Shown here piece after piece: positions 14,962 to 21,838 of a DNA stretch of 64,000 nucleotides. Positions within the stretch are counted from its first letter, which is position 1. The number at the start of each line of letters is the position of its first letter. A program made the position numbers and the translations under genes. Source of the stretch: Fusobacteria bacterium ZRK30 (lineage in GTDB: Bacteria; Fusobacteriota; Fusobacteriia; Fusobacteriales; Fusobacteriaceae); assembly GCA_024628785.1 (NCBI GenBank), contig CP102405.1, positions 868,001-932,000 on the forward strand, in the 5' to 3' direction. The notes beneath the pieces were generated by a model. The model was not told where the DNA came from and made no database searches. It saw nothing but the letters and a program-made list of their open reading frames with translations.

Positions 14962-16737
14962 ATGGAAAAGATAATGGGAAAGGCTATTTTTGAAGGTATA
15001 GTAATAGGGGAACCATATCTAAGAGGAAAAAAACAGGCAGCATTGGAGGAGTACAAGATAGAGCCGCATATGCTGGAAGATGAGATAAAGAGGTTTGAGG
15101 CGGCAATAAGAGATGCTAAGCAGGAGCTTAAATTTTTAAAATCATCGTTAAAGGGAAAAGTAAAAAGCAATGATTTAAAGATCCTAAATGTACATCTTAT
15201 GATATTAGATGACCCGGTATTATTATCAGAGATAGGTAAGAGGTTAAAAAAAGAATTAGTTAATATTGAAAAAATTGTAGCAGATGTAGTGGAATTTTAT
15301 GTGGATATGTTTAAAGACATGAAAGATCCGGTCTATAGACAAAGAGCGGTAGACATACAAGACGTCGGTGAAAAGATAATAGGGCAGTTGATGGTGGAAA
15401 ACTGTGAATTGCATGAATTGGATAATAAGATCCTGGTAACCAAGGAGATCCTTCCTTCGGAACTATTTAAGATGCACCATGATAAGATAAATTTATTGGG
15501 GATAGTCACTGAGTACAGCGGGGCAACCTCCCATGTAGCTATCTTGGCTAAGACCTTTGGGATACCTACCCTTATGGGGGTAAAAAATGTATCTCGAATG
15601 GAATGGAAAAATAAGATAATATTAGACACCAGAAAAGGTGAACCCTGTGTAATCAAAGATCCTACAGATGAGCAAATTATAGAATATAAGAAAGAAAAAG
15701 CAAAATTACAGGCTATAAGGGAAGAAAATAAAAAATTAAAGGGACTGCCCGCTGTAACTAAAGATGGTAAAGAGATAGTTTTGAATGCCAATATCGGTGG
15801 GATAACAGATCTTCTGTCACTAAATAATAGTATGGCAGACGGGGTAGGACTTCTCAGAACAGAATTTTTATATATGGAAAGTAAATTTTTTCCTACAGAG
15901 CAGCAGCAGATAGAGCTATATGAAAGAGCCTATAAAAAGGTGGAAAAATTAGAGGGTGAGAAAGAACTCATCATAAGGACTCTGGATATAGGAGCAGATA
16001 AACAGTTGCCTTACTATGAGATGCCCTTTGAAGGAAATCCATTTTTAGGATTTAGAGGGATCAGATTTACCCTGGCCCATGAAAATATCTTCAGGACCCA
16101 GTTAAGGGCAATATTAAGGGTAGCTAAGGATAGAAAAATCAAGGTTATGTTTCCTATGATATCTAATTTGCAGGAGATAATTCAAATAAAGAAAATACTG
16201 GCTTCAGTAAAAAAAGAGTTGAAAGAAGAAGGGTTAGAGTATGCCGGTTATATAGAAACAGGGGTAATGGTAGAGGTACCTTCTACAGCATTCTTGATAG
16301 ATAAGTTTTCAGAATATGTAGATTTCTTTAGTCTGGGAACTAACGATCTTACTCAGTATGTTATGGCGGCAGACAGGCTCAGTGCAGATGTAGCTTATCT
16401 CAATGATTACTTTGAACCTGCAGTTCTTAGAACTATAAATCATATAGCTGAAGAAGCTATAAAACAAAAGAAGAAAATAAGTGTCTGCGGTGAGATGGCT
16501 AATGATCCAATGGCTATTGCAGCTCTTATGAGTTTTGGGATAGATAGGTTCAGTATGTTATCTACATATATACCTATGGCCAAAAGAACGATTTTAAGGT
16601 TGGACAGAAGGGATCTCCAAAATGAACTAAAACCTAAATTACTAAATTGTAATAATGGAAAGGAAGTCAAAGAGATACTAAAAGAATATATAGAGGTGAT
16701 TACAGTTGAAAACGATAGACGTAGAGATCAAAAATAA
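14962..16737 (+). CDS. ptsI: Phosphoenolpyruvate-protein phosphotransferase (PTS enzyme I)
   Basis: Cytoplasmic enzyme I of the sugar phosphotransferase system, which takes phosphate from PEP onto a histidine and passes it to HPr. It is 591 residues, slightly longer than the usual 570. The phosphorylated histidine is His191 in YSGATSHVAILAKTFGIPTLMG. The PEP-binding barrel shows GVGLLRTEFLYMES, RTLDIGADKQLPYY, FLGFRGIRF, and FSLGTNDLTQYVMAADR, with the active-site cysteine in VCGEMAND. The ribosome site is AGGGG. It leads a four-gene unit in which every junction overlaps. Confidence 0.97.
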   Translation: MEKIMGKAIFEGIVIGEPYLRGKKQAALEEYKIEPHMLEDEIKRFEAAIRDAKQELKFLKSSLKGKVKSNDLKILNVHLMILDDPVLLSEIGKRLKKELVNIEKIVADVVEFYVDMFKDMKDPVYRQRAVDIQDVGEKIIGQLMVENCELHELDNKILVTKEILPSELFKMHHDKINLLGIVTEYSGATSHVAILAKTFGIPTLMGVKNVSRMEWKNKIILDTRKGEPCVIKDPTDEQIIEYKKEKAKLQAIREENKKLKGLPAVTKDGKEIVLNANIGGITDLLSLNNSMADGVGLLRTEFLYMESKFFPTEQQQIELYERAYKKVEKLEGEKELIIRTLDIGADKQLPYYEMPFEGNPFLGFRGIRFTLAHENIFRTQLRAILRVAKDRKIKVMFPMISNLQEIIQIKKILASVKKELKEEGLEYAGYIETGVMVEVPSTAFLIDKFSEYVDFFSLGTNDLTQYVMAADRLSADVAYLNDYFEPAVLRTINHIAEEAIKQKKKISVCGEMANDPMAIAALMSFGIDRFSMLSTYIPMAKRTILRLDRRDLQNELKPKLLNCNNGKEVKEILKEYIEVITVENDRRRDQK

Positions 16738-16975
16738 AGCGGGACTACATGCAAGACCATCTTCATTGTTTGTACAGATAGCTACTGAATATGATTCAGA
16801 GATAATGGTTATTTGTGACGATGAGGAGATCAATGGTAAAAGTATCATGGGTCTTATGCTTCTTGCTGCAGAGCAGGGGAGAACACTAACTATTACAGCA
16901 GATGGTGAAGATGAGGGTGCAGCACTGGAAGCACTAAAAAAATTAGTAGAAGTAGACACCTTTAATGAAGAATAA
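16706..16975 (+). CDS. ptsH: Phosphocarrier protein HPr
   Basis: The small PTS phosphocarrier, 89 residues, which accepts phosphate from enzyme I at His15 (KNKAGLHARPSS) and gives it to sugar-specific EIIA proteins. Ser46 in NGKSIMGLMLL matches the site phosphorylated by HPr kinase in Firmicutes, so regulatory phosphorylation is possible here; no kinase gene is in the window. Translation starts at a TTG that overlaps the ptsI end by 32 bases, with AGAGGTGAT before it. The C terminus (TFNEE) overlaps the start of ispH. Order and overlap imply coupled translation with enzyme I. Confidence 0.95.
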   Translation: MKTIDVEIKNKAGLHARPSSLFVQIATEYDSEIMVICDDEEINGKSIMGLMLLAAEQGRTLTITADGEDEGAALEALKKLVEVDTFNEE

Positions 16976-17840
16976 TTATATATTAAAAAGAGCAGAGAAG
17001 ATGGGGTTTTGTTTTGGTGTGAAGGAAGCTGTAGATCTGGCAGAAACCATAAAATCGGATCAAAAAGTATATATGCTGGGGATGTTAGTTCATAATGAAC
17101 AGGTAATAGAGCGTCTAAAGTCCAAGGGAATTATAGTTGTCACAGAGGAAGAAGTCCTAGAGGGAAGAGATGAAATTCGTGAGGGAGATTCTGTAATAAT
17201 TCGTGCCCATGGAACAATAAAAAAAATATATGAGATTTTAAATCAAAAAAATGTTAGAATATATGATGTAGCGTGTATTTTTGTAAAAAGAAGTAGGGAA
17301 GAACTTATAAAACATGAAAAAAATGGATATAAGATCATCTTCATAGGAGATGAATTTCATCCTGAGGTAAGGGGGATCATATCTTTCGGATGTGATGTAA
17401 AAGTAGTAAAAAATTTTGAGGAATTAAAAAAGATGAAATTTGAGGAATCAGAAAAATACTATATATTAGCTCAGACCACTTTAAATAAAAATCTCTATAG
17501 GGAGATAACTGAATACATAGAAAATAAATATGAAAACTGTAAGGTTGGAAATACTATTTGCGGGGCTACTTTTGAAAGGCAGAAAGCAGTAGAAAAATTA
17601 TCTACCGAGGTAGATGTAATGCTCATTATAGGTGGAAAAAATAGTTCAAACACAAAAAAATTATACAATATCTCCAAGGAGATAAACCAAAAGAGCTATC
17701 TGATACAAACTTATAAAGATTTAGACTTTAAATGGTTTGAAAAGGGTAACAAAATAGGTATAACAGCAGGTGCTTCCACACCTGATGAAATAGTTGAAAA
17801 AATAGAAAGTATATTATTAGGAGGACGTTGTAATGGTTGA
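16965..17840 (+). CDS. ispH: 4-hydroxy-3-methylbut-2-enyl diphosphate reductase
   Basis: Last enzyme of the MEP isoprenoid pathway: it reduces HMBPP to isopentenyl and dimethylallyl diphosphate using a [4Fe-4S] cluster. The 291 residues contain the three cluster cysteines: Cys16 (MGFCFGVKEAV), Cys104 (YDVACIFVKRS, a variant of the usual DATCP) and Cys199 (GNTICGATFERQ). Substrate-contact blocks are RAHGT and HPEVRGI. The start overlaps the ptsH end by 11 bases, and the 3' end overlaps the rpsA start by 8. In several Clostridia and Fusobacteria IspH and S1 are one fused polypeptide; here they are separate but overlapping. Confidence 0.95.
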   Translation: MKNNYILKRAEKMGFCFGVKEAVDLAETIKSDQKVYMLGMLVHNEQVIERLKSKGIIVVTEEEVLEGRDEIREGDSVIIRAHGTIKKIYEILNQKNVRIYDVACIFVKRSREELIKHEKNGYKIIFIGDEFHPEVRGIISFGCDVKVVKNFEELKKMKFEESEKYYILAQTTLNKNLYREITEYIENKYENCKVGNTICGATFERQKAVEKLSTEVDVMLIIGGKNSSNTKKLYNISKEINQKSYLIQTYKDLDFKWFEKGNKIGITAGASTPDEIVEKIESILLGGRCNG

Positions 17841-19443
17841 TAACACAGAGAATTTTGAGGAATTAAGCTTTGAGGAAATGTTAAATCAATATGCACCAAA
17901 GCAGGTACAAAGAGGGGAAATAGTAGAAGCTGAAATAATTAGTAAGGAGAGAGATTATTCTTACTTAGATATAAAAGGAGCTACTGAAGGAATCGTTAGA
18001 ACTGAAGAGATTACTGAATTTGAAGTAGGAGATATGATCAGAGTAGCTATCACTGAAGATAGTGATGATGAAGGACATATCAGAGTATCAAGAAGAGCAG
18101 TAGTACAAGAGGAAGCTGTAGTTAAATTAGAAGCTGCCCTTGAAAATAAAGAAGTAGTAACTGGTAAAATTGTAAGAAAAGTAAATGGTGGATATATAGT
18201 AGAGGTAATGGCTCACTCAGCATTCATGCCTAACTCTTTATCTCAAATAAGAAAAGATTCTACAGAAAACGTAATTGGTTTAGAAGTAGATGTTATAGTT
18301 AAAGATATCAAAACAGAAAGAAACAGAAAGAAAGTATTAGTTTCTAGAAGAGATGTAGTAGCTATGGTAGAAGCAGAAGCATTTGCTAAATTAAGCGAAA
18401 ATCAAATCGTTGAAGTAGAAGTTAAGAGTGTATTAAAGTTTGGATTATCTGTAAGAGTAGAAAATGTATTAGGATTCATCCATATCTCTGAAATTTCATG
18501 GGGTAAGGTAGACGACTTAAATACTTTATATAAAGCAGGAGATAAAATCAATGCTCAAATCATCACATTAGATGCTGAGAAGAAGAGTCTTAAATTATCT
18601 ATCAAACAATTATCACAAGATCCTTGGGCAACAGCAGCAGAGAAGTACTCTGTAGATACTACTGTTGAAGGAGAAGTTACTAAAATTGTTAAGTTCGGAG
18701 CTTTCGTTAAATTAGAAGACGGAATCGAAGGATTAGTTCATATCTCTGATTTCTCTTGGAACAACAAGAAGATCAACTTAGGTGAATTCATTTCAGCTGG
18801 AGATAAAGTACAAGTTAGAATCTTAGATTTAAACTCTGAAGACAAGAAATTAAAATTAGGGATCAAGCAATTAAGCGTAGACCCTTGGGCTATCATCGAT
18901 GAGAAATTCAAAGAGGGAGATAAAGCAACTGGAACAATAGTTGATACTAAACCTTACGGAGTTTTCGTTGAAGTTGAAGAGGGAATCGATGCATTTATCC
19001 ATACATCTGACTTCGCTTGGGCTAAATTAGAGAACAAATTAGCTGTAGGAGATAAGGTGGAATTCCAAATCTTAGCTATCGATAAAGAAAACAAGAAGAT
19101 CAAAGGTGGAATCAAGCAATTAACTAAGAGTCCTTGGGAAATCTTATCTGAAGAAGTATCAGTAGGAAGCGTAGTTACTAAGAAAATATCTAGTATCGCT
19201 GATTTCGGAATCTTCATCGACATGGGACATGGTTTAGACGGTATGATCCATATCTCTCAAGTTTCAAAAGATTTCGTTAAAGATTTAAAAGAAAAATTTG
19301 AAATTGGTCAAGAAGTAACTGCTGAAGTTATTGAAATCTCAGCTGCTGATCAAAAAGTAAAATTATCTATCAAGAAGATAGAATTAGATGCTGACAGAGA
19401 TGAAGATGCAGAATTATTAAAGAAATATGGAATGACTGAATAA
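17833..19443 (+). CDS. rpsA: 30S ribosomal protein S1
   Basis: RNA-binding ribosomal protein that helps mRNA bind the 30S subunit. The 536 residues hold six S1 (OB-fold) repeats, starting at about residues 22, 107, 192, 277, 364 and 449. Repeats 3 to 6 are the most canonical (FGLSVRVENVLGFIHISEIS, FGAFVKLEDGIEGLVHISDF, YGVFVEVEEGIDAFIHTSDF, FGIFIDMGHGLDGMIHISQV). The start ATG lies inside the end of ispH, preceded by TAGGAGG. Codon choice becomes strongly biased within this gene, unlike ispH just upstream, as expected for a highly expressed ribosomal protein. Confidence 0.96.
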   Translation: MVDNTENFEELSFEEMLNQYAPKQVQRGEIVEAEIISKERDYSYLDIKGATEGIVRTEEITEFEVGDMIRVAITEDSDDEGHIRVSRRAVVQEEAVVKLEAALENKEVVTGKIVRKVNGGYIVEVMAHSAFMPNSLSQIRKDSTENVIGLEVDVIVKDIKTERNRKKVLVSRRDVVAMVEAEAFAKLSENQIVEVEVKSVLKFGLSVRVENVLGFIHISEISWGKVDDLNTLYKAGDKINAQIITLDAEKKSLKLSIKQLSQDPWATAAEKYSVDTTVEGEVTKIVKFGAFVKLEDGIEGLVHISDFSWNNKKINLGEFISAGDKVQVRILDLNSEDKKLKLGIKQLSVDPWAIIDEKFKEGDKATGTIVDTKPYGVFVEVEEGIDAFIHTSDFAWAKLENKLAVGDKVEFQILAIDKENKKIKGGIKQLTKSPWEILSEEVSVGSVVTKKISSIADFGIFIDMGHGLDGMIHISQVSKDFVKDLKEKFEIGQEVTAEVIEISAADQKVKLSIKKIELDADRDEDAELLKKYGMTE

Positions 19444-19468
19444 TTGTAAAATTATAAGTTATATTATT

Positions 19469-19496
19469 AGGAGATGACCTAGGTCATCTCCTTTTT
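19469..19496 (+). terminator. Intrinsic terminator after rpsA (repeat family copy 1)
   Basis: AGGAGATGACCTAGGTCATC is the core of a perfect palindrome completed by TCC and a T run. Near-identical hairpins occur at 21655 and 23489. Confidence 0.9.
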
Positions 19497-19562
19497 GTTA
19501 TATCTATAAAAGGAAAGTAAAAAATATTTTGTATATAGAAAAAAGTGTAAGAAAATTATAAA

Positions 19563-19607
19563 TTCCATATAACGGAAAAAATGTGGAGAACTATAAGATA
19601 CTATAAT
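19563..19607 (+). promoter_or_regulatory. Crp/Fnr-type operator and promoter, copy 1 (upstream of the regulator)
   Basis: The 15-mer TTCCATATAACGGAA (19563-19577) is an inverted repeat of the form TTCC-N7-GGAA. A -10 candidate TACTAT starts 29 bases after its centre, overlapped by a consensus TATAAT three bases further on. The same motif and distance recur before the next two genes. Confidence 0.6.
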
Positions 19608-19675
19608 ACTATAGAAAAATAAAATGCCAAAATTATTATGATAAACTGATCAGTAACTAAAGAATGTTGATATAA

Positions 19676-19740
19676 AACTCGGAGTAACAAAAAGAATGTA
19701 GAGAAAAAATCTATAAATTTTTGTTACCTCTGAGTTTTTG
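19676..19740 (+). terminator. Terminator hairpin in the leader of the Crp/Fnr-family gene
   Basis: AACTCGGAGTAACAAAAA pairs with TTTTTGTTACCTCTGAGTT (one mismatch and one bulge) and runs into TTTTTGTTTT. It ends about 10 bases before the ribosome site of the regulator. It would either attenuate the gene or end a roughly 130-base small RNA started at the promoter near 19600. Confidence 0.8.
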
Positions 19741-19761
19741 TTTTAAAAAGGTGGTGGCAAA

Positions 19762-20388
19762 TTGAATAAAGAAGATTTTTTTAAGACAGCTAAAAATGAT
19801 GAATATCAAATAAAAACTTTTAAAAAAGGGGAATTTATCTATACTTCAGGTTGGGATAGAAAGGTTGGGTATATTTTAAATGGAGAAGTATTAGTTTCTA
19901 AACATCTTTCCGAAAGGATAATACTTTATCCAATTGGATTTAAGTCAGGTGAATTTATGGGGATTAATTTATATTTCTTTGATTCCAACAATGATAATGT
20001 TTTTGATTGTTTAGCTAAATACGATGATACGAAAATAGCGTTTTTAGAAAAAAAATTATTTGAAAAATTGTTAGAGAGAGCTGATTTTTTGAAGATGTTA
20101 ATCTATGACAACGAGAAAATAATATTGAATGCAATAGGATTAACGATGTTTTTAGCTCACGGTCCTTTGGGATATTTTGCCTATATCTTGGATATAACGG
20201 CTATAGAGGATAAGGTTTTTTATGAAAGATTTTTAGATTATTGTGACTATTTAAATATTAATAAAACAAGACTTTATGAGATAACCAATGAATTGATTGA
20301 GGAGCAGGTTATTGTCAAAGAAAGAAAATATATAGAAATAATAGATAGAGATAGGTTAAGGGAATATTTTGAAGGGAATAAAAACTAA
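19762..20388 (+). CDS. Crp/Fnr-family transcriptional regulator
   Basis: A 208-residue DNA-binding regulator. Residues about 15-110 form a cyclic-nucleotide-binding-type beta barrel (FKKGEFIYTSGWDRKVGYILNGEV, then FKSGEFMGINLYF). There is no cysteine cluster of the FNR type, so oxygen sensing by Fe-S is unlikely. A long helix follows, then a C-terminal winged helix with recognition helix INKTRLYEITNELIEEQVI. Translation starts at TTG after AAGGTGGTGG. It is closest to YeiL-like members of unknown ligand. Its promoter and those of the next two genes share a palindrome, so it probably controls all three. Confidence 0.85.
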   Translation: MNKEDFFKTAKNDEYQIKTFKKGEFIYTSGWDRKVGYILNGEVLVSKHLSERIILYPIGFKSGEFMGINLYFFDSNNDNVFDCLAKYDDTKIAFLEKKLFEKLLERADFLKMLIYDNEKIILNAIGLTMFLAHGPLGYFAYILDITAIEDKVFYERFLDYCDYLNINKTRLYEITNELIEEQVIVKERKYIEIIDRDRLREYFEGNKN

Positions 20389-20391
20389 AAA

Positions 20392-20433
20392 ATCCGTTTT
20401 TCGGAATTTCAGATTCCATTTATAAGTTATAAT
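20392..20433 (+). promoter_or_regulatory. Crp/Fnr-type operator and promoter, copy 2
   Basis: ATCCGTTTTTCGGAA (20392-20406) is followed by TATAAT (20428-20433) exactly 29 bases from the palindrome centre. This puts the operator near -41 and over the -35 position, the geometry of class II activation by Crp/Fnr proteins. The -35 itself is poor, which also fits activator dependence. Confidence 0.7.
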
Positions 20434-20470
20434 CATCCTGTAAAAATAATATAATTTATGGAGGGATGAA

Positions 20471-20959
20471 GTGAAAAAAATAGTATTAATATTAATGTTG
20501 GTAATAGGTTCTATTTCTATGGCAAATGGTATAGATGAGAAAAATACAGGTGCAAGATTAAATGTTTTATTCTGGACAGCAGGTGGAACTTTAGACGGTG
20601 AAGTAGAGATGGGAGAAGGGAATAAAACAAGAGACTACAACGGATTAGATTTAAATTTATTATCATTATCTAAATCAAAAGATTTTACCGGATATCAGTT
20701 CTCAATTTTTGGAATGAATAAAGTTGATGGAGACTTTACTGGTTTAGGTCAAGGAGCAATTAACTACCATAAAGGGAAAAGTGAGGGAGTACAGGTTGGG
20801 ACAATCAATGTAGCTCAAAATATTAAAGGAGCCCAGTGGGGATTGATCAATACAACAAAAAAATTAGATGGGTTTCAAATAGGTCTAGTAAATTATTCGC
20901 CTGATGGATTTTTACCGATCTTTCCATTTTTTAACATTTCAAAATCAATGATTGATTAG
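20471..20959 (+). CDS. Exported protein with GxQxGxxN repeats
   Basis: A 162-residue protein of unknown function with a signal peptide (MKKIVLILMLVIGSISMANG). The C-terminal half repeats a turn of the form GxQxGxxN: EGVQVGTINVAQN, KGAQWGLINTTKK, DGFQIGLVNYSPDG, ending LPIFPFFNIS. Such repeats suggest a beta-roll or beta-solenoid. Similar proteins occur in Fusobacteria and other Gram-negatives, sometimes labelled PHA synthase without support. The GTG start is set by GGAGGG 5 bases upstream. It has its own promoter with the palindrome shared with the regulator before it. Confidence 0.7.
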   Translation: MKKIVLILMLVIGSISMANGIDEKNTGARLNVLFWTAGGTLDGEVEMGEGNKTRDYNGLDLNLLSLSKSKDFTGYQFSIFGMNKVDGDFTGLGQGAINYHKGKSEGVQVGTINVAQNIKGAQWGLINTTKKLDGFQIGLVNYSPDGFLPIFPFFNISKSMID

Positions 20960-21022
20960 TATATTTTCAAGAATTAATTCTTTTGGTTAGTATAGAAAAT
21001 TTATTGAGAGGAAAAATTAAAA

Positions 21023-21064
21023 CTCCGTTTTCCGGAAATTTTAAAATTAGTTATATGTTATAAT
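21023..21064 (+). promoter_or_regulatory. Crp/Fnr-type operator and promoter, copy 3
   Basis: CTCCGTTTTCCGGAA (21023-21037) precedes TATAAT (21059-21064), again with 29 bases from palindrome centre to -10 start, identical to copy 2. Confidence 0.7.
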
Positions 21065-21108
21065 TACTCTATAAAAAGAAAGATAACCTAGTCTATGGAG
21101 GGGTAATT

Positions 21109-21654
21109 ATGAAAAAAATTATAACAATATTATTTTTAATGATGGGATTGGCAAGTTATAGTGAGGAAGTAAGATTAGCTATACCGAGAGGAACTTCTGT
21201 AATGATAAAAACTGTCGATACTATAGATGGGAGTAAACACAATGCAGGACATAAATTTGCTGCAATATTAGAAGGAGATATAGTTATAGACAATAAAGTA
21301 GCTATAAAATCTGGAAGCAAAATCTATGGTACGGTTGTGGAATCTGTTCAGGCCGGTAGGTTGGTAGGGTCATCTAAACTAACTATTAAATTAACCCAGG
21401 TAATGGTAGATAACAGGCTGGTACATATATCTACGAACCAACTAAACTACACAGGTGAACAAGGGTCAGGAGCCAACACAGTGGGAAAAACTGCCAGAGC
21501 AGCAGCGATAGGTGGATTGATAGATGGCAGCAGTGGAGCAAAAACAGGAGCCAAAGTAGGATTAGGTGTGTCTGTACTCACAAAGGGAGGAGCCATAGGA
21601 ATTCCTAGAGATACATATCTGGATTTCACCTTTGATCAAGAAGTTTTAATATAA
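21109..21654 (+). CDS. Exported beta-rich protein with Gly-rich C-terminal segment
   Basis: A 181-residue exported protein with a signal peptide of about 18 residues (LFLMMGLASYS). The mature part matches a widespread uncharacterised family with blocks IPRGTSVMIKTVDTIDGSKHNAGHKF, AIKSGSKIYGTVVESVQAGRLVG and SKLTIKLTQV, a fold reminiscent of VirB10/TrbI C-terminal domains. A glycine/alanine-rich hydrophobic stretch (AAAIGGLIDGSSGAKTGAKVG) that could insert in a membrane follows, then IPRDTYLDFTFDQEVL. The function is unknown. It is preceded by GGAGGGG and by the third copy of the shared operator. Confidence 0.7.
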   Translation: MKKIITILFLMMGLASYSEEVRLAIPRGTSVMIKTVDTIDGSKHNAGHKFAAILEGDIVIDNKVAIKSGSKIYGTVVESVQAGRLVGSSKLTIKLTQVMVDNRLVHISTNQLNYTGEQGSGANTVGKTARAAAIGGLIDGSSGAKTGAKVGLGVSVLTKGGAIGIPRDTYLDFTFDQEVLI

Positions 21655-21681
21655 GGAGATGACTTAGGTCGTCTCTTTTTT
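21655..21681 (+). terminator. Intrinsic terminator (repeat family copy 2)
   Basis: GAGATGAC-TTAG-GTCGTCTC followed by a T run, starting directly after the stop codon. It is nearly identical to the hairpins at 19469 and 23489. Confidence 0.85.
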
Positions 21682-21747
21682 ATTTATCTAATAAAAGAAA
21701 TTTTCTACAAAAAGACTAATGATTTTCTAATAATTCTAATAAAAAAC

Positions 21748-21776
21748 TTGAAATAAATAAAGAAGTATATTAAACT
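21748..21776 (+). promoter_or_regulatory. Sigma-70 promoter of the AbgT-family gene
   Basis: TTGAAA and TAAACT are 17 bases apart, 63 bases before the start codon. Confidence 0.55.
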
Positions 21777-21838
21777 AGTACAATAGTTTAAAAAAGGGGG
21801 CTTCTGGATCTGCAAAAAATGAGACAGGAGGCAAAAAA

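Larger units (their letters stand above)
19444..19761 (+). other. Gene-free stretch between rpsA and the Crp/Fnr-family gene
   Basis: Holds the rpsA terminator, a 15-bp palindromic operator with a -10 box, a 10-bp palindrome ACTGATCAGT at 19645, and a second strong terminator hairpin at 19676. Only very short reading frames (five codons or fewer) follow the -10 box. Confidence 0.7.
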
